Source: CALJFL01 sp964590005 (GTDB lineage Bacteria > Pseudomonadota > Gammaproteobacteria > Pseudomonadales > Halieaceae). From it: DNA of 64,000 nt. The position numbers were made by a program, and so were the translations under genes. This document shows positions 9,541 to 17,655 of the stretch, piece by piece; within the stretch, counting starts at the first letter, position 1; each line of letters starts with the position of its first letter. The DNA is taken from assembly GCA_964590005.1 (NCBI GenBank), contig CAZPVJ010000026.1, positions 1-64,000 on the forward strand. Direction: 5' to 3'. The notes beneath the pieces were generated by a model. That model worked only from the letters and a program-made list of their open reading frames with translations. It ran no database searches and was not told the origin of the DNA.

Positions 9541-9813
9541 ATGACATTTACCAGGATTATTGCGGCCAGCGCTCTCGTGGCTTGTTCAGCCGCAAGCTTC
9601 GCCGCCAAGCCGACCAGCATCGCGTTCCAGAGTAACGGCGAGACCGAAGACGGTACTGCCTACTCGGAGTACACGGTGAAGTGTTCCGATGGCCGCAAGG
9701 TACAACTGACCGCCTGGGACAACCGTCGCCGGTGGTGTGTGGGCGGCGCGGACAGCACTGAGTGCGAAAAGAAGCAGATCAAAGCAGCGAAGGCAGCCTG
9801 CAAGGGCAACTAA
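9541..9813 (+). CDS. Small secreted four-cysteine protein, unknown
   Basis: A 90-residue protein with a typical Sec signal (Arg near the start, hydrophobic core to about residue 15, cleavage likely after ASFA around 19-22). The mature part carries four cysteines at 48, 66, 75 and 87, enough for two disulfides, and a lysine-rich C-terminal tail. I do not recognise the family. An oxidised periplasmic or secreted role is inferred. A strong hairpin terminator follows 17 bases after the stop. Confidence 0.65.
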   Translation: MTFTRIIAASALVACSAASFAAKPTSIAFQSNGETEDGTAYSEYTVKCSDGRKVQLTAWDNRRRWCVGGADSTECEKKQIKAAKAACKGN

Positions 9814-9829
9814 CGCCGCTATAGACGCC

Positions 9830-9861
9830 AAAAACCGCGGCTGAATGGCTGCGGTTTTTTT
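9830..9861 (+). terminator. Rho-independent terminator
   Basis: An A-run followed by CCGC, a short loop, then GCGG and a seven-base T-run. Because both flanks are A/T-rich it can act in both directions, serving the small secreted protein gene and the convergent phosphatase gene at 9877. Confidence 0.85.
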
Positions 9862-9876
9862 ATGCCCAGCGGATAC

Positions 9877-10881
9877 TCATTCCACATAGCGGCGCCTCAG
9901 CTCAGCCAACTCGGGCTCACCAACAGCAAGCGCCTCCAGCAGGTACGACTCGACACTGCCGAAGTGCTCATCGATGTAAGCCAGCGCCCGGGACAAATAG
10001 TCTTCGTGTACCTCCAGCATCGGCAGGATCGCTTCGACGTCGATGTGCTCCATTGCATACTTCTTGCGCAATCTGTCGAGCTCGTTCTCGGGCAAAAAGA
10101 ATTGCCGGGTCAACATATAATCCTGCATCACCACGTCCCGCGACACGCCCAGAGCAAGCAAAATAATAGCGGCCGCAAAACCGGTGCGATCCTTGCCCGC
10201 GGCGCAGTGCACCAGGAAGCGGGTGTCGTCCAACGCGAGTATCTCTCGAAACATACGGGCATAGGTTTCAGTCTGGCCCTGGGCGAAGTCGTGGTTGATA
10301 TGCACCATGAACTCGAACATTGGCTCTCGGCCAGTCCAGCCGTCCTGCCCCGCCTCCTCGAAGAATCGCGCATTACTGCCGGGCACAATCGGTAAGCTCG
10401 CTATACGCGGTGATTTCTGTGAAGGCAGCTTACTCGGCTCTGCTTCTTGCTCGTCTTCCCGGCGAAAATCACAGACAAGATCCAGTTCGAGGCTGGCCAG
10501 CAGGGTTACATCAGCCTCGGTCAGTGCTGACAACTGCCCGGACCGAAAGAGGTAACCCCACTTCACCCGGTGACCATCTGCGGTGGGATAACCGCCGAAA
10601 TCTCGAAAATTCGGGGTCCCTTCCATACCCAGCCGACGCTCACTAGCCACCGCCTCGTTACCGTGCTGGTCTATCAACCGAAAGCGGTGGCGGCGATCGC
10701 GTGGCAAGCCGGTTACCCTGGCCTGCGGGCCTGGCCCGGGAGAATGCTCTACCTCGGCGCCCGGCGCCAGTGCCTCAACCTCTACCTGGGTCTCTGCCTG
10801 GGTGGCTTCCCAGTCGACGTGGTAAACCCCGTCGGCGCTGCGCCAGATATGAACTGATTCAGGTAGTAGTGGCATGGACAA
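9877..10881 (-). CDS. Tyrosine-protein phosphatase (Y_phosphatase3 type)
   Basis: A 334-residue protein of the bacterial tyrosine/dual-specificity phosphatase family. The signature HCAAGKDRTG is at 225-234 with nucleophile Cys226 and Arg232. The conserved NFRDFGGY block is at 91-98 and LFRSGQL at 111-117. The first 80 residues, rich in strands, look like a fibronectin-type-III-like module placed before the catalytic domain. Members of this family act on phosphotyrosine or phosphoinositides; the substrate is not predictable here. No signal peptide is seen. Confidence 0.88.
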   Translation of the reverse strand: MSMPLLPESVHIWRSADGVYHVDWEATQAETQVEVEALAPGAEVEHSPGPGPQARVTGLPRDRRHRFRLIDQHGNEAVASERRLGMEGTPNFRDFGGYPTADGHRVKWGYLFRSGQLSALTEADVTLLASLELDLVCDFRREDEQEAEPSKLPSQKSPRIASLPIVPGSNARFFEEAGQDGWTGREPMFEFMVHINHDFAQGQTETYARMFREILALDDTRFLVHCAAGKDRTGFAAAIILLALGVSRDVVMQDYMLTRQFFLPENELDRLRKKYAMEHIDVEAILPMLEVHEDYLSRALAYIDEHFGSVESYLLEALAVGEPELAELRRRYVE

Positions 10882-10920
10882 TAACTCGGTTTGGCGCTTT
10901 GGACACTGGGCGGTGACCCA

Positions 10921-11574
10921 CTAGGCGCGATACTCGAACACCGCTTTCAACAGGGTCTTTATGAGATTGAGCTGCTTTTCCAGGGCCTCTTCACTGAAGG
11001 GGTCCTGGCCCAGCAAGTCGCGGTACATGGGTGCCATTGTGACATAAGACATCACCAGGTTGTTAAAGGCCATCACTGCCCAGGGCTGAAGATCAGCATC
11101 ACCCAGCATGGGCGACTCGGCACCTTCGATCCGGCCCGAGGGCTCGAACATGGGGCGAAACAGGCGATCGATAAGTTCATTCGTGCGAGGCCCACCCGAG
11201 AGCGCAGCGTGTTGCAGCAGGCGAGCCAGGTTTGGGTTGGCATGGTGTTTGCGCACGATCTCTTCCAGCCATTCAAACACCCTGTCATGGGTGACCGGGC
11301 CAGTATTGAGTGCCTCCATTGGCTGCAGAAAATCGTTGAGCAGACGCTCAAGCACCGCCGCGTACAGCGCTTCCTTGTTGCGAAAGTGGTTATAGAGACT
11401 GGGCGAGCGAATGCCGACGCGGTCTGCCACATCGCCCAGCGAGGTAGCGCTGTAGCCCTGCTGCGCGAAAAGGTCTTCAGCTGCATCAAGAATACGTTGG
11501 GCGGTGCTCTGAGTGGGTTCTGCGGTTACCGCGGTCGAATCTGAGGTCACGCTATACTGGCTCTGCTGGGACAA
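10921..11574 (-). CDS. TetR/AcrR family transcriptional regulator
   Basis: A 217-residue repressor-like protein. The N-terminal helix-turn-helix lies about residues 25-70 (RILDAAEDLF, then LGDVADRVG and LYNHFRNKE); the C-terminal ligand domain is of unknown specificity. The frame begins with TTG at 11574; other starts a few codons inside (for example GTG at 11550) are possible. A perfect palindrome lies 6 bases upstream, suggesting autoregulation and control of the divergent SnoaL-like gene. Confidence 0.9.
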   Translation of the reverse strand: MSQQSQYSVTSDSTAVTAEPTQSTAQRILDAAEDLFAQQGYSATSLGDVADRVGIRSPSLYNHFRNKEALYAAVLERLLNDFLQPMEALNTGPVTHDRVFEWLEEIVRKHHANPNLARLLQHAALSGGPRTNELIDRLFRPMFEPSGRIEGAESPMLGDADLQPWAVMAFNNLVMSYVTMAPMYRDLLGQDPFSEEALEKQLNLIKTLLKAVFEYRA

Positions 11575-11579
11575 TAATG

Positions 11580-11595
11580 ACTAATAGGCATTAGT
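11580..11595. promoter_or_regulatory. Palindromic operator between TetR and SnoaL-like genes
   Basis: ACTAAT, four bases, then ATTAGT: a perfect 6+6 palindrome in the 78-base divergent gap. On the minus strand a TATACT sequence lies just upstream with TTAAGT 17 bases before it, so a bound regulator would block transcription of the tetR gene. Promoter assignment is inference; the palindrome is directly visible. Confidence 0.65.
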
Positions 11596-11652
11596 ATACC
11601 CCACGAGGACCCGCAACTTAAGCTACTGGACCCACTCGCAACGAGGAAAGCC

Positions 11653-12087
11653 ATGATCGACCCGACGATAAGCCATCCCATATACGAGTACGCTCGCCTC
11701 ATTGACGCGGGCGACTTCGCCGGCGTGGCGGAGCTCTTTCGCCACGGCGAGATCATCACTGCCCAGGGTGGCGCAACGGGTTACGACGAGGTCCTTGCCA
11801 TGTACACCGCGGCCACCCGGCTCTACGAGGATGGCACGCCCCGAACCCGACATCTCACCACCAACCTGGACATCCGCCAGGATGGCGACAGCGCCAGCTG
11901 CCAGAGCTACTTCACAGTGATGCAGTCGCTACCCGATTTTCCATTGCAAGCCATCATCAGCGGACGCTATTGCGACAGCTTGCAGAAAGTAAATGGGGGC
12001 TGGCGATTTGCCACTCGCGAGATCATTCCAGACCTGTTCGGTGACCTCTCCCGTCACCTGCTCATAGACCCGGCCCAGCTGAGTTGA
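11653..12087 (+). CDS. SnoaL-like / NTF2-superfamily protein
   Basis: A 144-residue single-domain protein with the NTF2-like pattern: an N-terminal helix with an E-Y-A-R-L-I-D core, then strands, and a W-R-F-A-x-R-E ending (GGWRFATREI). Such proteins are often isomerases, cyclases or polyketide/steroid-modifying enzymes, or ligand-binding proteins. GAGGAAAG lies just before the ATG. Divergent from and probably controlled by the TetR gene. Its stop codon lies within the -35 element of the rpsT promoter. Confidence 0.8.
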   Translation: MIDPTISHPIYEYARLIDAGDFAGVAELFRHGEIITAQGGATGYDEVLAMYTAATRLYEDGTPRTRHLTTNLDIRQDGDSASCQSYFTVMQSLPDFPLQAIISGRYCDSLQKVNGGWRFATREIIPDLFGDLSRHLLIDPAQLS

Positions 12088-12112
12088 CAAGGTCGGCCTT
12101 AATGTGAATAAT
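12084..12112 (+). promoter_or_regulatory. Sigma70 promoter of rpsT
   Basis: A perfect -35 (TTGACA, 12084-12089), a 17-base spacer and AATAAT (12107-12112). The distance to the rpsT GTG is about 40 bases, leaving a short leader. The -35 box contains the TGA stop of the upstream gene. Confidence 0.75.
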
Positions 12113-12152
12113 CGCGCCTCCTGAATTTTGACCCCTATTGAGGTAACTGACC

Positions 12153-12419
12153 GTGGCTAACTCTCCACAAGCAAAAAAGCGTGCCCGACAGGCTGAAAAG
12201 CGCCGCACCCACAACGCCAGCCTGCGCTCACTGGTGCGCACCAAGATCAAGCAAGTGCTCGCCGCCATTGGCACGGGTGATGCCGCTCAGGCCAAGGCCG
12301 CTTACGAGAGCGCCGTACCTGTCATCGACCGTATGGCCGACAAAGGCATTATCCACAAGAACAAGGCAGCCCGGCACAAGAGTCGCCTGAATGCCCAGGT
12401 CAAGGCACTGGCTGCTTAA
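12153..12419 (+). CDS. rpsT: 30S ribosomal protein S20
   Basis: S20 of the small ribosomal subunit, 88 residues, strongly basic with the family's N-terminal block (MANSPQAKKRARQ). It binds 16S rRNA early in assembly. The start is GTG; non-ATG starts are common for rpsT and relate to its autoregulation in E. coli. A GAGGT site lies 8 bases upstream. It has its own strong promoter and terminator, so it is a monocistronic unit. Confidence 0.97.
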   Translation: MANSPQAKKRARQAEKRRTHNASLRSLVRTKIKQVLAAIGTGDAAQAKAAYESAVPVIDRMADKGIIHKNKAARHKSRLNAQVKALAA

Positions 12420-12437
12420 GCGGTTCTCTGCGATCAC

Positions 12438-12468
12438 AAAAAAGCCGGCATTCGCCGGCTTTTTTTTG
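12438..12468 (+). terminator. Rho-independent terminator after rpsT
   Basis: AAGCCGGC, a short loop, GCCGGCTT and a run of eight or more T. The A-run on the other side makes it bidirectional, also serving the convergent ferritin-like gene ending at 12489. Confidence 0.92.
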
Positions 12469-12488
12469 TCCCTGATTTCTCACACTCA

Positions 12489-13679
12489 TCAACTAACCTT
12501 GAGCTGCGCCTCCTCTGTAGGGACATCTTTCACTTTGTGGAACTCTTCCAACATGCTCTGCTCGTAACTCTGGGCTTCGTCGGTGTCCAGCGGCCGCTCC
12601 AGCTTGCTCCAGTCGATATCGCCGTCGGTCGCCAGGTTCTCAAACTCAAGAATGCCCAGCTCCTCAAACTTGGGGCGAATTTTGTCGGTCAACAAACCAA
12701 TTCGGCCGAGGTTGGGAATAACACGCTGAAACAGCAGGTTGCGGAATGTCGACATGACAAACCCCTCCAGTACCTGCTTCCTCGCTTCCTCCACGTCCCA
12801 ACCGAAATGACGGAAAACATCCGTTGCGACCAGTCGTTCCCGGCTAACAACACAGGCCTCGTAGGCAAACTGGGCACGTTCTTCGCGCTCTTCATCTGAG
12901 AGCGTTTTAACAAACTCCTCGAGATAGTTAACCCCGAAAGTCACGTGACGCGCCTCATCGCGAGTCACCAGGTAGACCACGTCTTTTAATACCGGGTCCG
13001 GTGTGGTTTCGCGGGTGGTATTGAACGCGGACAGCGCCAGCCCCTCGATCACGATCTGCATGCCGATAAACTTCATATCCCAGCGCGGGTCGGTGAGAAT
13101 CTTGTCGATAATGCTCTTCAGGTGCGTGTTGATGGGGTACATCATGCCAATACGCTGTTGCAGGTATTTGTTGAACACCTCGACGTGACGGGCCTCATCA
13201 AAGGTTTGTGATGCGGCGTACAATTTCGCGTTGAAAGTCGGCGCACAGGAGCACAACTGCGATGCCACCAGCAGGGCGCCCTGTTCGCCATGCAGGAATT
13301 GCGAAAGACTCCACGAATTCATGTGCAGCCAGAATTCACTCTTGGTCTTCTCGTCCATGTCCAGGTACGGCTGGTACTCATGCAGGTTCATCAGCTCAGG
13401 CGCCCGCTCTTCATCGGGCCAGGGGCGGTTCCAGTCGATATCCATCTCCGGGTCCCAGTTCAGCTGCTTGCCCAGGTCGTACAGTTTCTTGATGCGGTCA
13501 TCCTGCACCTTGTAGTCCCAGTTGTAGGAACCGGTCAGAGGCGTCTGAAAAATCTCGGCGACGTGGTCCACCTGTTCGCTGGTCAGTACATCCTCCAGGT
13601 CAGGATTTTCACGCGGGTAGTCGGCGTCTGCATACTGCTGGATTTTGCGCGGGGTTTTTTCCTGCCACTCTATTTTCAT
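12489..13679 (-). CDS. Diiron ferritin-like protein, unknown oxidase/oxygenase
   Basis: A 396-residue soluble protein with two carboxylate-bridged diiron half-sites. Counting from the ATG at 13679, likely ligands are Glu132 (HGEQGA), Glu162 and His165 (DEARHVE), Glu212 (IEGLALSAF), Glu242 and His245 (DEARHVTF). This resembles AurF-like N-oxygenases and the R2/R2lox fold rather than an iron-storage ferritin. The reaction is not predictable. A TTG two codons upstream (13685) is an alternative start. Divergent from an AraC regulator with about 90 bases between, suggesting regulation by it. Confidence 0.8.
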   Translation of the reverse strand: MKIEWQEKTPRKIQQYADADYPRENPDLEDVLTSEQVDHVAEIFQTPLTGSYNWDYKVQDDRIKKLYDLGKQLNWDPEMDIDWNRPWPDEERAPELMNLHEYQPYLDMDEKTKSEFWLHMNSWSLSQFLHGEQGALLVASQLCSCAPTFNAKLYAASQTFDEARHVEVFNKYLQQRIGMMYPINTHLKSIIDKILTDPRWDMKFIGMQIVIEGLALSAFNTTRETTPDPVLKDVVYLVTRDEARHVTFGVNYLEEFVKTLSDEEREERAQFAYEACVVSRERLVATDVFRHFGWDVEEARKQVLEGFVMSTFRNLLFQRVIPNLGRIGLLTDKIRPKFEELGILEFENLATDGDIDWSKLERPLDTDEAQSYEQSMLEEFHKVKDVPTEEAQLKVS

Positions 13680-13769
13680 TATCAATCACTCTATCCGGTT
13701 GGTATGGCAATTGACTATGGTGGAAGCAAGCTGCCGCAACAAGGTAATGTCTTGTCAAATTGAGGTCAT

Positions 13770-14786
13770 TTGTGGCCAAATAGGGGTATGCCGAAGACCA
13801 CCACGCCCGCGCAGTACATTCTAATCCTCATCGATATGATCGAGGAGCAGGGCCACGGCCGGGAGCAAGTCCTGGCTGGTACGACACTGGCAGAGACCGG
13901 CATCTCAGGCATCGGGGCGAGAGTAAGCGAAAGCGACTTCTCACAACTGGTCAGCAATGCCTTCGCGCTCTCTGGCGACCCAGCCTTAGGCCTGAAACTG
14001 GGCATGCGGCTCAACCTGTCCGCTCACGCAATACTTGGCCAGGCATTCATGACCTGCCGCGACCTGGGGCAGGTCATGGAACTGTTCCTGAAGTACTACC
14101 ACCTGCTGTCGCCGGCGCTGTACCTGGAATTCGAGACGGTCGATGAGCGCTGCATTCTGACTACCGTATCAACACCAGAGCAAAACACCGTGGAGTTCGC
14201 CTACGAAATGATGTACGCGGCGATCCTCAATACGCTGCGCGGGCTACTCAACATCGACCACTTGGCGCTGAAGCTGGAAGTACCCTACCCGGCGCCGGCG
14301 CACAGGCAGTCGTATTACGACATTTTTGGCCCTGACGTCCATTTTGACTGCATTCGCGGAAGAATAAGTTTCGACCAGGCCTTGCTGCAGACGCCCCTGC
14401 CTACCTCCAACACCGCGCTGCGGACGCTCTATGAAGAAGAATGCGCCAGGTTGCTGTCGGATCTCGAGGAGGAAGACTCGGTGGCGGAACAAACCCTGCG
14501 CTTATTGCGCAAGCTTGAAGGACAGTATCCGCAGATGCCCCAGATCGCCAGAATACTGAACTTCAGTCCTCGCACCTACCGGCGCAGGCTGGAACAGGAA
14601 GAGACCTCTTACCAAACGCTATTGGACAAGGTGCGGGCCGAGCACGCCACACGCTACCTGCAGAACACACGGCTGCCGCTGTCGACGATAGCGTACATGG
14701 TGGGCTTTAACGATTCCTCCAACTTCCGTCGCGCCTACGTAAACTGGACCGGTCGGTCTCCCCGGGAAGTACGCAATGGCAACTAG
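13770..14786 (+). CDS. AraC family transcriptional regulator
   Basis: A 338-residue regulator with an N-terminal arabinose-binding-type effector domain (PF12625-like, about residues 20-200) and a C-terminal AraC double helix-turn-helix (about 240-335, ending IAYMVGFNDSSNFRRAY then GRSPREVR). Start is uncertain: TTG at 13770 has a GAGG site 4-5 bases upstream, while ATG at 13788 has AGGGG too close. The last 11 bases overlap the patatin gene, so both are in one operon, divergent from the diiron protein gene. Confidence 0.9.
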   Translation: MWPNRGMPKTTTPAQYILILIDMIEEQGHGREQVLAGTTLAETGISGIGARVSESDFSQLVSNAFALSGDPALGLKLGMRLNLSAHAILGQAFMTCRDLGQVMELFLKYYHLLSPALYLEFETVDERCILTTVSTPEQNTVEFAYEMMYAAILNTLRGLLNIDHLALKLEVPYPAPAHRQSYYDIFGPDVHFDCIRGRISFDQALLQTPLPTSNTALRTLYEEECARLLSDLEEEDSVAEQTLRLLRKLEGQYPQMPQIARILNFSPRTYRRRLEQEETSYQTLLDKVRAEHATRYLQNTRLPLSTIAYMVGFNDSSNFRRAYVNWTGRSPREVRNGN

Positions 14787-15843
14787 CGCACTGCAGGTCA
14801 TCCTGGGCAAGACTGCGGCCCAGACTATCTCTCGGGAAGGGTGGCACGCCGATCACTTCAGCCTGGTAGTGGGAGCCTCGGGAGGGCCCAAGTGGTTCAT
14901 CCTGAGCCACCTGGACCGCCTGCTGTTCGGTGAGTTCCTGCAGCAGGGGACCGGCAAACTGACCACGCTCGGCTCCTCTATCGGGGCCTGGCGCAATGCC
15001 TGTTTCGCGATGCCCGATCCGGCCGCAGCGATTGAGCGACTGGAGCAGGGCTATCTGCACCAGCGTTACGAGAGCAAGCCCAGCGCGGCGGAAGTCAGCG
15101 ACACCAGCATGGGTACGCTGCACCAGGTGCTCGGGGATGACGGTGTCGATCAGCTAATGTGCAACCCGCGCATCAATACCCACATTATCACCGCTCGCGG
15201 CAGGGGACCGGCAGGCTCAACCTCAGCGCCGGTACTGGCCGGCGGCATGGCTGCGGCGGCACTGGGTAACACAGTAAACCGAAGGCTCTTGCGACACGCA
15301 TTCCAACGCGTCGTGTTCCATAGCGCTGCCGAGCACAACCCCGGGCTTAGCTATCATGATTTCCACACCGAGTATGTACCCCTCAGTGCCACTAACGTGG
15401 CACCGGCACTGCACGCCAGCGGTTCCATTCCGTTCGTGCTAACCGGTGAACGCGATATTCCCGGTGCGCCGCCCGGCCAGTACTGGGATGGCGGCATCAT
15501 CGACTACCACTTCGACCTCGACCAGTACCACGGGGAGGGCCTTATCCTCTACCCACACTTCAGGGCTGATCTCACGCCGGGCTGGTTTGATAAATTCCTG
15601 CCCTGGCGCAAGGCGGCAATCAGTGAAATCGACAAGCTGGTGCTACTCTGCCCAAGTGAGGCGCTGGTGGCCGAGCTACCCCAGGGTAAGATTCCGGACC
15701 GCAGGGACTTCACCCGCATGCATCATGAGGATCGGGTCAATTACTGGCTAACTTGTGTAGAGCGCAACAAGGCCCTGGCCGAGGAGTTCCATGCGCTGAC
15801 CAGCGGCTCGGACCCACTCGCGGGTGTCACAGTATTGTCCTGA
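14776..15843 (+). CDS. Patatin-like phospholipase
   Basis: A 355-residue Ser-Asp dyad lipase. The oxyanion block GASGGPKW is at 33-40, the nucleophile elbow GSSIG at 66-70 (Ser68), and the catalytic Asp239 in DGG (239-241). No signal peptide or transmembrane helix is evident. It should hydrolyse acyl esters of phospholipids or similar; the substrate is unknown. Translation is coupled to the AraC regulator by an 11-base overlap, with GGGAAG before the ATG. Confidence 0.87.
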   Translation: MATSALQVILGKTAAQTISREGWHADHFSLVVGASGGPKWFILSHLDRLLFGEFLQQGTGKLTTLGSSIGAWRNACFAMPDPAAAIERLEQGYLHQRYESKPSAAEVSDTSMGTLHQVLGDDGVDQLMCNPRINTHIITARGRGPAGSTSAPVLAGGMAAAALGNTVNRRLLRHAFQRVVFHSAAEHNPGLSYHDFHTEYVPLSATNVAPALHASGSIPFVLTGERDIPGAPPGQYWDGGIIDYHFDLDQYHGEGLILYPHFRADLTPGWFDKFLPWRKAAISEIDKLVLLCPSEALVAELPQGKIPDRRDFTRMHHEDRVNYWLTCVERNKALAEEFHALTSGSDPLAGVTVLS

Positions 15844-15866
15844 GGTCGGGTGAACAGGACGTCAGC

Positions 15867-16142
15867 TCAGGTGATGTACTCGTCGAGGTAGCGTTCAACC
15901 TCTTTCTGCAGGACCCCCTTAAAGGCACTGGCCAGCAGGCCCAATTTCACTGACACATCCACCAGGTTGTCGTGAAAAGTCAGGGTGCCATCGACACCAG
16001 ATCCCTTAATCCGCACACTGTCGCCCTCCCAGGCGGAGTGCACTCCGTGCTTTTGCTCGAGACTGGCGGCCAGGCCTTCAGCGGCGGCCCGCAGCTCGTC
16101 CTTGGGCATGGTATAGGGTCGGGTAACGCGAAATCCTGCCAT
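15867..16142 (-). CDS. Polyhydroxyalkanoic acid system family protein
   Basis: A 91-residue protein of the PHA_gran_rgn family (small proteins encoded near PHA granule genes). It has the family pattern R-x-Y-x-x-x-x-E-L-R near 8-17 and a closing amphipathic helix KEVERYLDEYI. Function is not established; granule association is suggested for the family. The phasins of this window lie 10 kb away. Convergent with the patatin gene (23-base gap). Confidence 0.75.
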   Translation of the reverse strand: MAGFRVTRPYTMPKDELRAAAEGLAASLEQKHGVHSAWEGDSVRIKGSGVDGTLTFHDNLVDVSVKLGLLASAFKGVLQKEVERYLDEYIT

Positions 16143-16179
16143 GACTTAACCTCTTATTCTCGATGGACAGTATAGATCA

Positions 16180-17655
16180 TCACGTCGCGACAAAGCGGCC
16201 ATCAGCCAGGGTAAATTGCTGGCCACAGCACTCCTCTCCCTGCATCCGCGCCAGCATCTCCGGGGCTTCGGAATAGGCTACTGTACGACGCCCGCCCGGC
16301 AGGTCAAACACGGCAACGGCCCGCCATGGCTGGTCACCCTGGTACAACACCGTGTAACCAGCGACAGTGCCGGGACCCTGGAAGTCAGCTACCAACTCAC
16401 ACAACTCACAGGCTGCGCGCACAGCCTCCGTGACATCCTCGTGTGACCAACCCGAGTCTCCGGGTGTGGCCGACCAGATAGCACAGGCCTGCTTGGTCAG
16501 CATCCCGCTCACGCTGGTCAGCAGCCCGGCTTCGGCCGGCTGTTCGCGCAACAGCTGCGCCATCTTGACCGTGGCCTGGAGTACAAAATTATTCAGCGGG
16601 CCGCCAGCAAAAGTCATCGCCCCCGTGACAGTGAGGTCGCCGTCTACAAGGGGGCCGAACTCCTGCAGTTGCACCCGAATCGCGGACGGGAAGCAGGAAT
16701 ACAACTCGCGCAGCCGCAAACTGCCCAGATTCACATCTGCCTGCGCCGCGACGGACTGCCCTGCCAGCCGGAACCCGGGACTGCCCCCAAGATCGCGGCG
16801 ACTGGCCACGACCGACATGAAATTGGACTCGCTTGACGCGCGTGGAAAAATCCAGCGATCGCGTTCTATGCCCAGCTCTTGCGCTACTGCCACGCTACAG
16901 AAAACCAGCCCTGCAGCCTGATCCACATTCCACTGGCTGTTGTGCAACTTGGTGTAGGGAAAAGCCAACATACGGTTGCCGGGAGAATGCTCCCGAACCT
17001 GTTCCGCGCTGACGGCTCGATCCGACCAGGCGTCGGAATTCGCCGCGGCTACCTCACTGAACCGGGCATACATATGCGCCATCTGGTCGCGGTGTTCAGC
17101 GACACTCAGTCCCTGCTTGTAGCGCAGGGCGCTGTCGATAATGGCATAGTAGCCCACCGGCATACCCAGCCCCGCTGCCGACTCCACCGAAGACCACAGT
17201 TCATCCTCCGGTACCAGCAGGGTATCTGGCCTGGTATCGACCTGCGCGGTTTCGGTCGCCTCTTTGCCGGCCTTCTGCGCCAGCAATGCGCGGTACTTGG
17301 CCTCACCACCCGTCACTAATACCACCCGGGCTTCGCCACTGGTTATTTGCTGACACGCTCGTGTAATCAGGGTTTGCTGCAATACCCCGATCTCGGCCAG
17401 TACGGTGTGCGCACCATTGGCCCCGAATCGATCCGCCAGTAACCGAGCGGGGTCGCTGTACGACCAGATTCCCTTGGGTACGAGAATTTCATCTGCCTCG
17501 GCCAGCAAAGCACCACAGCCAGCATCCAGCGCGGCCGCGTGCAGCGCGCGCTCCATCAACACCACTGCCTCATCCAAACCGGCTGTATCGGACTCTTTCT
17601 GTTGAACTGCACCCACGCCAACCAGGATTGGCGTGTTGGGCGCGAGATCAGCCAT
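16180..17655 (-). CDS. Thiolase-fold acetyl-CoA acetyltransferase-like protein lacking the catalytic Cys
   Basis: A 491-residue protein of the long thiolase-like family annotated as acetyl-CoA acetyltransferase. Thiolase-like blocks are visible (ILVGVGAVQQKE, VVLVTGGEAKYRALL, TFAGGPLNNF). Where a true thiolase has the nucleophilic Cys block, this protein has GVLQQTLITRACQQI, with no cysteine in the expected place, and the C-terminal Cys-x-Gly is not apparent. It may act as a thiolase-fold aldolase or acyl-CoA binder; that is inference. The start overlaps the end of the LLM gene by 8 bases. Confidence 0.75.
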   Translation of the reverse strand: MADLAPNTPILVGVGAVQQKESDTAGLDEAVVLMERALHAAALDAGCGALLAEADEILVPKGIWSYSDPARLLADRFGANGAHTVLAEIGVLQQTLITRACQQITSGEARVVLVTGGEAKYRALLAQKAGKEATETAQVDTRPDTLLVPEDELWSSVESAAGLGMPVGYYAIIDSALRYKQGLSVAEHRDQMAHMYARFSEVAAANSDAWSDRAVSAEQVREHSPGNRMLAFPYTKLHNSQWNVDQAAGLVFCSVAVAQELGIERDRWIFPRASSESNFMSVVASRRDLGGSPGFRLAGQSVAAQADVNLGSLRLRELYSCFPSAIRVQLQEFGPLVDGDLTVTGAMTFAGGPLNNFVLQATVKMAQLLREQPAEAGLLTSVSGMLTKQACAIWSATPGDSGWSHEDVTEAVRAACELCELVADFQGPGTVAGYTVLYQGDQPWRAVAVFDLPGGRRTVAYSEAPEMLARMQGEECCGQQFTLADGRFVAT

